From: an uncultured Elusimicrobia bacterium
GTDB taxonomy: Bacteria > Elusimicrobiota > Elusimicrobia > Elusimicrobiales > UBA9959
DNA: 64,000 nucleotides
Direction: 5' to 3'
Assembly (NCBI GenBank): GCA_903917735.1
Contig: CAIXBR010000092.1
Span: 1-64,000 of the forward strand
The notes under the pieces were generated by a model. It made no database searches, was not told where the DNA came from, and was given only the letters and a program-made list of their open reading frames with translations. Within the stretch, counting starts at the first letter, position 1. Each line of letters opens with the position of its first letter. The position numbers were made by a program, and so were the translations under genes. This document shows, one piece after another, positions 9,103 to 17,245 of the stretch.

Positions 9103-9549
9103 CTCATAGTAATCCTTAATAACGGCAGATAGGGTTCTTCAATTGATGCGGAGCAATTATTGCGCCATCCATCTGTATAGTTCCAGGCGGTAAGTTAATG
9201 GGTAGTTTTTTTATGACGCTGGGGGGGGGATTTGCCTTCTGCTATTTCCAGTTGGTGTTTATATCGTACATCTTCAGCCAGTTTATGGCTGGAGCCCATC
9301 CTTATGGTATAGCAGAATCACCGCCAAAGTTATGGTTTTGGCGTGATTGTTCTGCTTGCGTAAACTGGCTAATATGGTCGGTCCTGTTTTAGTCTATGAA
9401 AGTTAAAAACTCATTATTATATATGCATTATTTAAAAAATAAGCTCGGTCTATAATGGCTGCTTTCTCCGGTAATTAGGGGGTAGGCAAATGCACCGGGA
9501 ATCCCGGTACAATAGGCTTATGAAGCTTTATATCCTCAATAGCGCTTTT
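9103..9549. other. 447-bp non-coding stretch with an imperfect inverted repeat
   Basis: No supported gene. A long imperfect inverted repeat (AGCAGAA...GCCAAA at 9311-9328 against its complement at 9337-9356) may form a hairpin. The 64-codon ORF at 9198 starts in a G9 run and lacks a ribosome-binding site. ACCGGG/CCCGGT at 9494-9508 is a short palindrome. Confidence 0.6.
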
Positions 9550-10044
9550 TTAGGGAACATCAACCCTTTCCTGCACTGAGGAGCAGGTGCGGTTGGGGGC
9601 GGTCTTTTTCATTTCTTCCTGTATGGCCTCCAGGAGGAGCAGGGGTTCGTCGGTGCCTATCATGTAAACGCGGCCGTTCTTCAGTTTAAGCTCTACGGCT
9701 TTCAGGCTGTTTACTGTGTAGAACCAGCCTTTCCCCGTGTACCTTATGCCCCAGCCGCCGTACCAGGATCTCATGGCCAAGGAGGCCTCTTCTATTTCCG
9801 CCAGTTGGAACCGTTTTGTGAACAGCCCTATACCGAAAGAGACACAAACCTCCCCGCTGTCCACGCGGACATAAAGCTTGAATAAATTCAACAACAGCAG
9901 CAGGAACAGCAGCGGCATCAGGAAAGGCAGCCGCGACCCGTGGTTGGCCAGTTGCTGGAAGGCGATAAGTGTGCTGAAGATCGCCGCCGCGGCCATGGAT
10001 ACTATCATCATCCAGCCCGTTTCCGAATGTTCGTATTTTCCCAT
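9550..10044 (-). CDS. Small membrane protein with PH-like domain
   Basis: The start at 10044 (MGKYEHSETGW) is preferred over 10059 because GAGG lies nine bases before it. Two hydrophobic helices come first (about residues 12-32 and 42-58), followed by a soluble part with strand-rich segments (VRVDSGEVCVSFGIGLF, GWGIRYTGKGWFY, VELKLKNGRVYMIGTDEP). That arrangement (membrane hairpin then a PH-like fold) is common in small bacterial membrane proteins of unknown role. It stands alone between intergenic regions with no operon partner. Confidence 0.6.
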   Translation of the reverse strand: MGKYEHSETGWMMIVSMAAAAIFSTLIAFQQLANHGSRLPFLMPLLFLLLLLNLFKLYVRVDSGEVCVSFGIGLFTKRFQLAEIEEASLAMRSWYGGWGIRYTGKGWFYTVNSLKAVELKLKNGRVYMIGTDEPLLLLEAIQEEMKKTAPNRTCSSVQERVDVP

Positions 10045-10377
10045 ATGTTCTGACCTCATATTTTAAATGTGTCCGCGTTTTTCGCTGTCACGCTTATTGG
10101 AGCATTTTTGATGCCAAATATTCCATTTCATCCTGTAGGGAAGAAAACTAAGGACTGGGCTAAGTAAAAAGGCATTGCCGGTATTTTTAAAGGAAAGGAA
10201 TATTTCCATTTAAAAATGTTGTTGTCCTCTCTGATTCAGCGGTCTGTTGTATATGGCCGGGAGATTCCCTTCTGGGCCCTTTGGCCCGGAGGGCCTAGGC
10301 CTTTCTGCCCATGACGATATTGCCGCTCTACACAATAATATATAAGAAGTCGAAAGGCGCGAGTAAGGAAATGCCAA
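10045..10377. other. Intergenic region with a GGCC-rich element
   Basis: No gene seen. It holds a GGCC-rich element at 10274-10301 and AT-rich stretches (AATAATATATAAG at about 10330) that probably contain the promoter of the RNase gene. AAGGAA, eight bases before ATG 10378, is that gene's ribosome-binding site. Confidence 0.5.
10274..10301 (-). repeat. GGCC-rich element related to the 28-nt intergenic repeat
   Basis: On the minus strand it reads GGCCTAGGCCCTCCGG then GCCAAAGGGCCC, matching the GGCCTA ... GGTCCAAAGGCC plan of the copies at 5199 and 26849, with a GC-rich spacer. It lies about 75 bp upstream of the secreted RNase gene. Confidence 0.45.
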
Positions 10378-10992
10378 ATGATCACAAAATATATTAAGTC
10401 ATCCCTGTTCCTGTCGGCTGCCGTTTTATTCAGCGGTCTCTCTTTTGTCTCGGCCGAGATCGCCATCCCCGGCAAAGACGCCGGTGCGAAACAGTCCCTT
10501 GAGGTCTTCGCCAATATTTCCGGAGCCCAGCTTACCGCGGACCTGCCCGCGCCCATCATGCTGGCAGCCGACTTCGACAAGGCCGCTCCTAGCGGCGGCG
10601 GAGCCTGCACCCCCAGCCAGGCGCTGGTTCCCGGGACCTCGTTCTCCCCTACCATAGACGACCCCGTCCGCTTTAAAGCTATAACAGACCTGCTCGGCAA
10701 GATAGCTGCCTGCAAGCCCCTCCCCTATCCGCATGACGGCATCATAAACACTAATACCGAAGGCGGCATGCCCGCGGCCCCCAAAGACTTCTACAAAGAA
10801 TATACGCTGATGGTCCCGGGCCGCAACACCGGCGACCCCGCCGAGCAGATCAGCATCGGCGGCAAGCCCTATATGACCGGTCCCGTGCTGAGCGCCCGCG
10901 GTCCCGAGCGGATCATAATCGGCGGCAGCAAGGAAATATACTACACGATGGACCATTACAAGACTTTCCTGCACCTGACCATAGTGAAGTAA
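10378..10992 (+). CDS. Secreted guanyl-specific ribonuclease of the barnase/RNase Sa family
   Basis: A Sec signal peptide (residues 1-26, ending VSAEIA) is followed by a 90-residue unassigned stretch and a C-terminal microbial RNase domain. Conserved features are NTNTEGGMP, FYKEYTLMVPG with the general base Glu141, ARGPERIIIGG with Arg164/Arg168, and YYTMDHYKTF with the general acid His183. These match the Glu/Arg/His catalytic set of barnase and RNase Sa. About 15 extra residues sit between the Glu and Arg motifs (NTGDPAEQISIGGKPY region). The next gene is a barstar homologue, as expected for an exported RNase that must be inhibited before secretion. It could be a nutritional enzyme or an antibacterial weapon. 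Confidence 0.88.
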   Translation: MITKYIKSSLFLSAAVLFSGLSFVSAEIAIPGKDAGAKQSLEVFANISGAQLTADLPAPIMLAADFDKAAPSGGGACTPSQALVPGTSFSPTIDDPVRFKAITDLLGKIAACKPLPYPHDGIINTNTEGGMPAAPKDFYKEYTLMVPGRNTGDPAEQISIGGKPYMTGPVLSARGPERIIIGGSKEIYYTMDHYKTFLHLTIVK

Positions 10993-11013
10993 AGCCTTAG
11001 TTTGCTAATATAA

Positions 11014-11041
11014 AGATCACGGCCCAGGCCGTGATTTTTAT
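11014..11041 (+). terminator. Intrinsic terminator between RNase and barstar genes
   Basis: ATCACGGCC (11016-11024) pairs perfectly with GGCCGTGAT (11027-11035) around a CA loop, followed by TTTTTATTT. It ends only three bases before the barstar ATG, so it separates the two genes and overlaps where the barstar ribosome-binding site should be. Confidence 0.85.
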
Positions 11042-11043
11042 TT

Positions 11044-11451
11044 ATGGACACAGAATTTCTGAACACCCCGAAGCCGCCCGACATAGCCGACCTCTCCCCC
11101 GATCAGGCCACGGTCCTGGCAGCCGCCGCGCGCGCGGCCGGTTTTGCCGTGTTCGGGCTGGACGGCGCTAAAATGAGCACCAAGCCGGAACTGATGGACC
11201 ATGCCGCCGCCGCCCTCAGTTTCCCCGGGGATTTCGGCAGGAACTGGGACGCCATGATAGACTACCTGGGCGATATGGCGACCGTGCATAAGAACACCAA
11301 AATACTGATCTTAGTGGATAATGTGGCAGGAATGCGCGCCGCGGCCCCCAAACTGTATGACGAGCTGCGCGGGGTATGCGGCCTGGCATGTAACAACGCG
11401 CGCGAGTGGAGCAGAAATACGGTAATTTTAAAATTTGCGTTTGTGGCCTAA
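11044..11451 (+). CDS. Barstar family RNase inhibitor
   Basis: The 135-residue cytoplasmic protein has the barstar core: a first strand and helix (FAVFGLDGAKMSTKPELMDHAA) and the signature FPGDFGRNWDAMIDYLGDM at about 60-78, then ILILVDN and a terminal strand VILKFAF. Barstar binds the active site of barnase-type RNases. The signature and the upstream RNase make the pair convincing. No Shine-Dalgarno is present: the ATG follows the T-run of a terminator, so translation may be leaderless from a promoter overlapping the RNase 3' end, or depend on readthrough. The following gene starts 16 bp downstream in the same direction. Confidence 0.88.
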   Translation: MDTEFLNTPKPPDIADLSPDQATVLAAAARAAGFAVFGLDGAKMSTKPELMDHAAAALSFPGDFGRNWDAMIDYLGDMATVHKNTKILILVDNVAGMRAAAPKLYDELRGVCGLACNNAREWSRNTVILKFAFVA

Positions 11452-11467
11452 AATCAGGGAGTTATTA

Positions 11468-12532
11468 ATGAAAAAAAATACTATCCGTCTGTTCGCCGCT
11501 TTTCTGGCGGCGTCTTTCTTCGGCGGCGCGGCTTTCTGCGCCGACGCGCCCGCTGCGCCCGCCGTGCTCGCTGCGGCTTCCGGCTATCATCTGATCAAAA
11601 AGATCCCGCTAGCCGACGACGGCTTTTGGGATTATCTGTCTATCGACGGCGCGGCCCGCCGCCTTTACATTTCGCGCGGCAACCGGGTGACCGTGGTCGA
11701 CATAGACTCATACACGGTGGCCGGCGAGGTGACGGGTTTGTCCGGCGTGCACGGCGCCGCCATAGCGCCGGAGTTCAGCCGCGGCTTCATCAGCAACGGC
11801 AAGACTAACACCGTTACCATCTTCGACACCGCCTCGCTTAAAACGCTGGGAGAGGTCAAAGCGGGTGAAGGTCCGGACTCGATAATCTACGATCCGGCCT
11901 CGCGCCGCGTTTTCGGCTTCAACGGCAAAAGCAAGGACGCCACCGTTATTGACGCTTCCAGCGGCAATGTGGTGGGCACCGTGGCCCTGGCCGGCCGCCC
12001 CGAATTCGCCGCCTCGGACGGCAAGGGCCGGGTCTATGTCAACCTTGAGGATAAGAGCTCGGTGGCTGTCATAGATTCATTGACGCTGGGGGTTACGGCC
12101 CAGTGGAGCCTGTCTCCCTGTGAAGAACCCTCCGGTATGGCCATTGACGCCCTGAATATGCGGCTTTTCGTGGGCTGTTCCAATAAGATGATGGCCATTG
12201 TTAACGCCGCCACCGGCGTGGTGATCTCCACCATGCCCATAGGCGACCGCGTGGATGCGAACACTTTCGACCCCTGGACGGGCTTCGCCTTCAGCTCCAA
12301 CGGGGACGGCACGCTTACTGTGGTGCATGAGGACTCGCCTGACAAATTCACCGTGGCGGAGAACGTGGTCACCCAAAAAGGCACCCGCACGATGGCGCTG
12401 GACCTCGTAACGCACCGCGCCTTCCTGATGGCGGCCTCTTACGGCCCGGCCCCCGCGCCGAGTCCGGAGCACCCGCGCTCAAAGCCGCAGATCCTGCCCG
12501 GCACAGTCGCTTTACTGGTCTTTGGCCAATAA
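11468..12532 (+). CDS. Exported YncE-like beta-propeller protein
   Basis: The start at 11468 is chosen because AGGGAG lies six bases upstream and the product then begins with a clean signal peptide (MKKNTIRLF ... AAFCADAP). The mature part has at least six repeats of the YVTN/NHL-type propeller pattern: RLYISRGNRVTVVDIDS, GFISNGKTNTVTIFDT, RVFGFNGKSKDATVIDA, RVYVNLEDKSSVAVIDS, RLFVGCSNKMMAIVNA and FAFSSNGDGTLTVVHE. Such propellers are usually periplasmic binding proteins or cofactor-associated lyase-like proteins; no catalytic motif is apparent. It is followed by a strong terminator. Whether it shares a transcript with barstar is unknown. Confidence 0.8.
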   Translation: MKKNTIRLFAAFLAASFFGGAAFCADAPAAPAVLAAASGYHLIKKIPLADDGFWDYLSIDGAARRLYISRGNRVTVVDIDSYTVAGEVTGLSGVHGAAIAPEFSRGFISNGKTNTVTIFDTASLKTLGEVKAGEGPDSIIYDPASRRVFGFNGKSKDATVIDASSGNVVGTVALAGRPEFAASDGKGRVYVNLEDKSSVAVIDSLTLGVTAQWSLSPCEEPSGMAIDALNMRLFVGCSNKMMAIVNAATGVVISTMPIGDRVDANTFDPWTGFAFSSNGDGTLTVVHEDSPDKFTVAENVVTQKGTRTMALDLVTHRAFLMAASYGPAPAPSPEHPRSKPQILPGTVALLVFGQ

Positions 12533-12553
12533 AGCGTTTACTGGCAGATCAAA

Positions 12554-12579
12554 AAAAGCCCGGCGCAGGCCGGGCTTTT
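12554..12579 (+). terminator. Strong intrinsic terminator
   Basis: AAAA-GCCCGGC-GCAG-GCCGGGC-TTTT is a perfect GC stem with flanking A and T runs, 20 bases after the propeller gene stop. The flanking A run could let it work on both strands. Confidence 0.92.
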
Positions 12580-12740
12580 CATTTTAGCCCGTAAACCTGT
12601 GTTTATAATAAGGTCACCATAGAACTATATTTATCTCTACATAGAATAAAGGGAGTTGCCTGAGGCGCCAGCCTGCCCTGGTGAAAAAGATCATTGATTT
12701 ATAAGCGCTTTTTTGTGAGGCCCAGGCCACAGTACCTAAG

Positions 12741-12773
12741 GGCCTACGTTTATAGGCCTACGCCGCGTAGGCC
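12741..12773 (+). repeat. GGCCTACG triple repeat with perfect hairpin
   Basis: GGCCTACG occurs at 12741-12748 and 12755-12762, and its complement CGTAGGCC at 12766-12773. The last two form a perfect 8-bp stem with a CCG loop. It lies about 65 bp before the next gene, so it could be an operator or leader structure. Confidence 0.6.
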
Positions 12774-12840
12774 TTAATAGTTTATTAATTTGGGCACTTA
12801 GCCACTTATGGAAAACCGCCGGGCAAGGTATACTTTAAGT

Positions 12841-15114
12841 ATGAAATCAACCAAAAACCTGGTTCCGGTGTCCGCAGTACTCCTCTCCTTAGCGCTTCTC
12901 CCCGTAAAAGCCCCTGCCCTTGATTTTGACGGTGGCTCCATGAGCTCTTTTTCCGAGAGCATAAGCAGCCTTAAAGCGCAGTCGAAGGACCTCAAGGCCC
13001 CGACCGTCTCTACCGCCACCGCGGATTCCAGCCAGCTCAACAATTTCTGGGAGAACCTTAAAGAGAATACCTCTGACGGCATCTGCAAGAACGCGGCGCT
13101 TAAGCTGAACCAGGACGGCAAACTTGCCGGCGACGCCCTTGTGGTGGGCGGCAAATTCCAGCGCTATATGAAGAAATTCCCCGACAACCGGGTGGCGCTG
13201 GTGGACGTGGTTGGCGTAAGCGTGGGTGGTACCGTAGGGCACAGCGTGGTGGACGTAGCCAACTCGGCCCCGCTGAGCGTCAGCATCTCCGCCAAGATGG
13301 AAGGCACCTCCATGGTGGTGCGCCCGCTGGAGAACGACAGCTACTGCAAGAACCTCGGCACCCTCGTTAAGCTTTACGAAGTCAAAACCATTCTTCCCGT
13401 CAATACGAAGCGCATAACCAATATGGAAGTGGGCGAAATCTGGAAGATGCCCTTCGCGCTGCATTTCGGCTTCGGCCTCGGCGTGGGCGCCACCATAGAC
13501 AACTTGGTCAACGTTTCCGTCTCGGCCGGCGATTCCCGCGACACCAAGCCCGCCGTAAGCCTTTACCGGATGGACCCTAACACCCTGCGCCTGCGCCTCC
13601 GCCTGGACCGCGTGGAAGTGCGCTCCGTGGGGGCCTCTATAAACACCGTGCAGATCCCGATGAGCGACCTGGGACTGATCAGCGGCACCAATATGATCGC
13701 CGCCGCCGCCAACAAAGCGGTCAATAACGCGATCTTCGACCAGATCAATAAAGCCATCTCCTTCCAGCTCTCCTTCGGCCACTCGCAGACCTTCGGCAAG
13801 AAGCTGCTGGTGGAGTTCCTGCTCAACCCCAACGACCCCGAGCAGATGGCCAACCTGGTGAAGTTCATGAACGGCGATTTCGGCATCCTTAAGCGCTTCA
13901 TCGATATGGGCCTGCACTTCAACCACTTTTCCGAGAGCGACGAGGCCTCCAGCGGCGTGGGCGAGATCTCCGGTGTAGCCGCCGAGACCGGCAACGCGCT
14001 CGGCGCCGACTCCAGCTTCGCCGGCAGCGACATCTACCACGGCCACTCCAACAATCTGCACATAGTCGTGCCGATAATCCACTCACACGACACCACCTGG
14101 GCCTCCTCCTACAACCGCTACCAGTCGCTGGACCGGGACGGCGAGACCATACACGTGCAGCAGAAGACCCGCGTTTCCAACGGCAACTCCATCAACCTCC
14201 CCTTCGTCGGCACGGTCATTAAATACAACTCCCAGAAGAACGTCTACGTGATCAACAAAGAAAGCACCAGCGGCACCGCCACCCGCCCGGCCTTCCTGTA
14301 CCAGCAGTACGAAGGCTTCGTGAAGGAAGGCGACGGCACCGCCCGCTATATGATAGAGAAAGCCAACGGCGTGCTGAAGTACGTGGGCGTACACGGCAAC
14401 GGCACGGACGCCGGCAACGTGCTGCCCTCCACGGAGATCTTCCCTCCGCTGCCGGAAGAAACCGTCAGCTACCAGGGGAACGAGGCGACCAGCCAGCCCA
14501 CCAAGACCTACAAAGACGCCGTGATGAGCTTTAAACTGATGATCAATGACGGCGGTGTGCAGGAGATCATAATGGCTCCCGTGGAAGCTATCATGAAGGC
14601 CTATATGAACGCGATGCGCGAGACCGAGGCCGCCATAATAAACAAGATAATGGACCTCTTCACCTTCGACAAAAAAGGCGCCGTGACCTACGACCAGCGG
14701 GCCGTAGAGACGCGCCTCGGCGTCAGTTCCTCCCCCGGCCAGGACGAATATAACCCGATGGACACCGTGCGCCAGCTGGCCAATACGGCCACGCAGGTGA
14801 TACGCGACATCGTTTCCATAAAAAATGCCGGTAACTGGAAGGCTCAGTCCGAGCAGTTCTCCAAGGTGGCTGCGGGCAGCTCCAAGAGCGGTCTGTCCTA
14901 CGAGAACTTCCTGAAGGTGGCGGTGCAGCTGGTGGACTCGAAGGACGTTTCCGCCGCCGTGTACATCCACACCGACAAGCACGTGAAGGGCGAGGCCGAC
15001 GTGACCCAGACCTACAACTTCTTCAACAGCCGCGACAACAGCTTCGACAACACCCTGTCCGAAGTGACCCAGATGCAGAACCGCTTCAACGACCCCGCGG
15101 AGCTTACCGACTAA
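12841..15114 (+). CDS. Large exported protein of unknown function with DFDG motif
   Basis: The ATG at 12841 gives a good signal peptide (MKSTKNLVPVSAVLLSLALL ... APA); the in-frame ATG 33 bp upstream adds a non-signal extension. Neither has a clear ribosome-binding site. The mature protein begins LDFDGGSMSSFSES, echoing LDFDGRDADS in the protease stub at 8.8-9.1 kb and IDFDGKRVDS in the protein at 31308. The 757-residue product is rich in polar residues, with a beta-rich middle (VVRPLENDSY ... RLRLRLDRVEVRS), a His-rich stretch near 400-420 and a helical C-terminus. I recognise no family. It is monocistronic and ends in a strong terminator. Confidence 0.7.
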   Translation: MKSTKNLVPVSAVLLSLALLPVKAPALDFDGGSMSSFSESISSLKAQSKDLKAPTVSTATADSSQLNNFWENLKENTSDGICKNAALKLNQDGKLAGDALVVGGKFQRYMKKFPDNRVALVDVVGVSVGGTVGHSVVDVANSAPLSVSISAKMEGTSMVVRPLENDSYCKNLGTLVKLYEVKTILPVNTKRITNMEVGEIWKMPFALHFGFGLGVGATIDNLVNVSVSAGDSRDTKPAVSLYRMDPNTLRLRLRLDRVEVRSVGASINTVQIPMSDLGLISGTNMIAAAANKAVNNAIFDQINKAISFQLSFGHSQTFGKKLLVEFLLNPNDPEQMANLVKFMNGDFGILKRFIDMGLHFNHFSESDEASSGVGEISGVAAETGNALGADSSFAGSDIYHGHSNNLHIVVPIIHSHDTTWASSYNRYQSLDRDGETIHVQQKTRVSNGNSINLPFVGTVIKYNSQKNVYVINKESTSGTATRPAFLYQQYEGFVKEGDGTARYMIEKANGVLKYVGVHGNGTDAGNVLPSTEIFPPLPEETVSYQGNEATSQPTKTYKDAVMSFKLMINDGGVQEIIMAPVEAIMKAYMNAMRETEAAIINKIMDLFTFDKKGAVTYDQRAVETRLGVSSSPGQDEYNPMDTVRQLANTATQVIRDIVSIKNAGNWKAQSEQFSKVAAGSSKSGLSYENFLKVAVQLVDSKDVSAAVYIHTDKHVKGEADVTQTYNFFNSRDNSFDNTLSEVTQMQNRFNDPAELTD

Positions 15115-15131
15115 GTCTAGGCTCAGCTTCG

Positions 15132-15169
15132 AAAAAAAACATCCCCCGGAATGCCGGGGGATGTTTTTT
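15132..15169 (+). terminator. Strong intrinsic terminator
   Basis: An A run, CATCCCCCGG (15140-15149), loop AATG, CCGGGGGATG (15154-15163) and TTTTTT: a perfect 10-bp stem directly after the large exported protein gene. Confidence 0.93.
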
Positions 15170-15204
15170 GCCGTGCGCGAGCCTTTAAGGCTTTTTAGGA
15201 GGAG

Positions 15205-15410
15205 CTACAGGGATCGGTCTTCCTGACCCGGCTGCACCGCGAGGAAATACTCGGGCCAGACCAGCAGGTCGGCGTAGCTGGTTTCCGGTTTTAGGCTGAA
15301 CCCGACCAGGGCCTAGCGGGCCAACGGTGAGAGCTTGTTAATGGATATGTCCTCCGGGAACGCTCCCGCTTTGCGGAGCGTCCCCGTAAAAATTCCTTCC
15401 GGGCGCCGGA
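15205..15410 (-). pseudogene. Possible C-terminal remnant of an unknown gene
   Basis: On the minus strand one frame reads GTLRKAGAFPEDISINKLSPLAR, a TAG, then ALVGFSLKPETSYADLLVWPEYF and a few more residues to a TAG at 15205-15207. The composition looks coding (GC-rich third positions, amphipathic residues), but there is no start and there is an internal stop. It lies directly downstream of pyrB on the same strand. I cannot name the family. Confidence 0.35.
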
Positions 15411-16472
15411 CTATTTTATTTTCCTGTCCACGCCGAAGATGTAGGCCATCAGCGCCGCGCGGGCCCACATGCCGTTGCGTTCCTGGCGCCAGAACACCGC
15501 GCGCGGGTCCTCGTCCACGGACACCTCTATCTCGTGGCGGCGGGGCAGCGGGTGCATTATAATGCAGGTTTTTTTGATGTTCTTCAGGTGCTCAGCCTTG
15601 AAGTAGAAGGGGGAGTAGTCCACGCCTTTGGACTCTCCGGACTTGTCGTGCTCGTCCTGTATGCGGGTCATGTAGATGGCGTCCGCGGTCTTCATCACGC
15701 CCTGGAAGTCCTCGGTCTCCTGGAACGGGATATTGTGCCGTTTCAGGAATTCCAGGATGTCGGCCTCCATGCGGAACTCTTTCGGCGAGACGAAGGAGAG
15801 GGAGACGTTCTTGTAGTTCTTCATCAGGTAGCTGAGGGAGCGCACCGTGCGGCCGCGCTTCAGGTCGCCCACCATGACGATGTGCTTGTTATCCAGTTCG
15901 CCGTCGAAGCTGCGGTACAGGGTATAGGTGTCCAGCAGCGCCTGCGTGGGGTGCTGGTCCTTGCCTGAGCCGCCGTTGACTATGGGCACCGGGCGGCCGG
16001 TGCGGTTCATCAGCCAGGCGGTCTTCTCCACGAAGCCGGGAGCGGGGTGGCGCATGATAATCATGTCTACATAGCTCGAGAAGGTGCGCACGGTGTCCTC
16101 GGGGGTTTCGCCTTTCACTTCGGAGGAGGTGGAGGTGTCGCGTATTTCCGAGGTCTTTATGCCCAGGATGTGGGCCGCGTTCAGGAACGACATGAACGTG
16201 CGGGTGGAGGGCTGCACGAAATAGAGCATGGCGCGCTTGTCGGAGAGGAGGCTCCCGATGTGGTCGGCCCCGTCCTTTTTCTGCGTTACCGCGCGCAGGC
16301 TGTCGGCGGTCTTAAAGAGGTGCTCAAGCAGCTCGCGGTTGAGTTGCTGGGCGAACAGGCAGTCGTACAGGCGGCCGTTATTCGAGAAGTAAGGTATTTT
16401 TTCGGAGATGGGACGGGGATAGAAATTCTCCCAATCCGGCTGCACGCTGGTCATTTCCTGCGTTCTTTGCAT
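15411..16472 (-). CDS. pyrB: Aspartate carbamoyltransferase (catalytic chain type)
   Basis: The enzyme joins carbamoyl phosphate and aspartate in pyrimidine synthesis. The carbamoyl-phosphate loop is QPSTRTFMSF; HPTQALLDTYTL and HPLPRRHEIEVSVD are the other family signatures, with the latter's Arg pair binding aspartate. At 353 residues it is longer than the usual 310; the extra length is an N-terminal lead of about 40 residues, with internal insertions. This longer form resembles the class found without a regulatory PyrI chain. The start has AGGAGG six bases upstream. Ornithine carbamoyltransferase is less likely, because the C-terminal motif is HPLPR rather than HCLP. No other pyr genes adjoin it. 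Confidence 0.88.
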   Translation of the reverse strand: MQRTQEMTSVQPDWENFYPRPISEKIPYFSNNGRLYDCLFAQQLNRELLEHLFKTADSLRAVTQKKDGADHIGSLLSDKRAMLYFVQPSTRTFMSFLNAAHILGIKTSEIRDTSTSSEVKGETPEDTVRTFSSYVDMIIMRHPAPGFVEKTAWLMNRTGRPVPIVNGGSGKDQHPTQALLDTYTLYRSFDGELDNKHIVMVGDLKRGRTVRSLSYLMKNYKNVSLSFVSPKEFRMEADILEFLKRHNIPFQETEDFQGVMKTADAIYMTRIQDEHDKSGESKGVDYSPFYFKAEHLKNIKKTCIIMHPLPRRHEIEVSVDEDPRAVFWRQERNGMWARAALMAYIFGVDRKIK

Positions 16473-16535
16473 GGTCTTCCTCCTGGATTTAAAATGCGTT
16501 ATGATCTTTTTGCCGGACGGACTGGTCAGGACGGT

Positions 16536-16675
16536 CCGGTGGAGGGCAAGGGTATGGGCCTGTCGGGCACGGGCTCTCGCACACCGTGCTCGGCCCTCCT
16601 CTCTCGGCCTCCGCGCTTACGCAAGCGTCGGCCTCCGACAGGGCCCGCCGAACCCACACCCTTGCCCTCCACCGG
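16536..16675. repeat. 140-bp nested palindromic element with 23-bp terminal arms
   Basis: The outer arms 16536-16558 and 16653-16675 are inverted repeats (CCGGTGGAGGGCAAGGGT... against ...ACCCTTGCCCTCCACCGG) with one mismatch. Inside them CCTGTCGG/CCGACAGG and smaller hairpins (GCACGG/CCGTGC, GCTTACGCAAGC) continue the fold. The element lies between pyrB and a convergent-side gene and encodes nothing. The form resembles non-autonomous palindromic mobile elements. Confidence 0.7.
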
Positions 16676-16738
16676 AGAGTTTTGTTGACCTTCTTAGTAT
16701 TAAAGAGCTAAATTAAGTTTTAAAACCACACGTCAGGG

Positions 16739-17245
16739 CTAGATCTTTTTTACTAGGTCCAGGAGGATTAGCTGGTTGTTATGGCCGAGTTTTACTTTGG
16801 CTATTACGGAGCCGGAGCGCGCGTCTTTGAGCGGGTTGTCCTCGTTAAGGAAGAAGCGCTCTATGCCGTATCTGGCCGAAGGGCGGAAACCGTACCCTTT
16901 CTCGGCCCTGGCCCAATTGCCCTCACCGGCCGGAGGTGTCACTGCGCAATCGGTCGCTTCATACACAGGTAACGGGCCGCTTGCGGAGTTGAAGGTCTTA
17001 CCCCTGTTCTCCAGCTTCACGAAGAACACGCTGTTCTTGGTTAAGGCGGGGCAGTTCCCGGCCTGCGGGTCCCCGATATTGTAGGAGAGCGCCACGAAGG
17101 TCCCGCTTATCAGGTCGCGCGGGTCCACGGGGCGGGTCTCAAGGTAGAACTCCGGAGAGGCGGCGCCTTTTGAAGAAAGCAGATAGCCGCCCCAGGCTAT
17201 GAATATGACGAGCTGCAGGCCGAGCACTATCCTTAATTTGTTCAT
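16739..17245 (-). CDS. GDYXXLXY-domain membrane-anchored protein
   Basis: A single N-terminal hydrophobic helix (RIVLGLQLVIFIAWGGYLL) anchors a 168-residue protein. Its mature part begins with the family block FYLETRPVDPRDLISGTFVALSY, matching the GDYXXLXY domain family (function unknown). It overlaps the end of the upstream DUF2157 gene by four bases. These two families commonly occur as a pair, which supports both assignments and a shared membrane complex. Confidence 0.8.
   Translation of the reverse strand: MNKLRIVLGLQLVIFIAWGGYLLSSKGAASPEFYLETRPVDPRDLISGTFVALSYNIGDPQAGNCPALTKNSVFFVKLENRGKTFNSASGPLPVYEATDCAVTPPAGEGNWARAEKGYGFRPSARYGIERFFLNEDNPLKDARSGSVIAKVKLGHNNQLILLDLVKKI

Noticed and set aside
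9198-9392. 64-codon ORF
   Set aside because: It opens within a T run and a G9 run, has no ribosome-binding site or similarity, and spans an inverted repeat.
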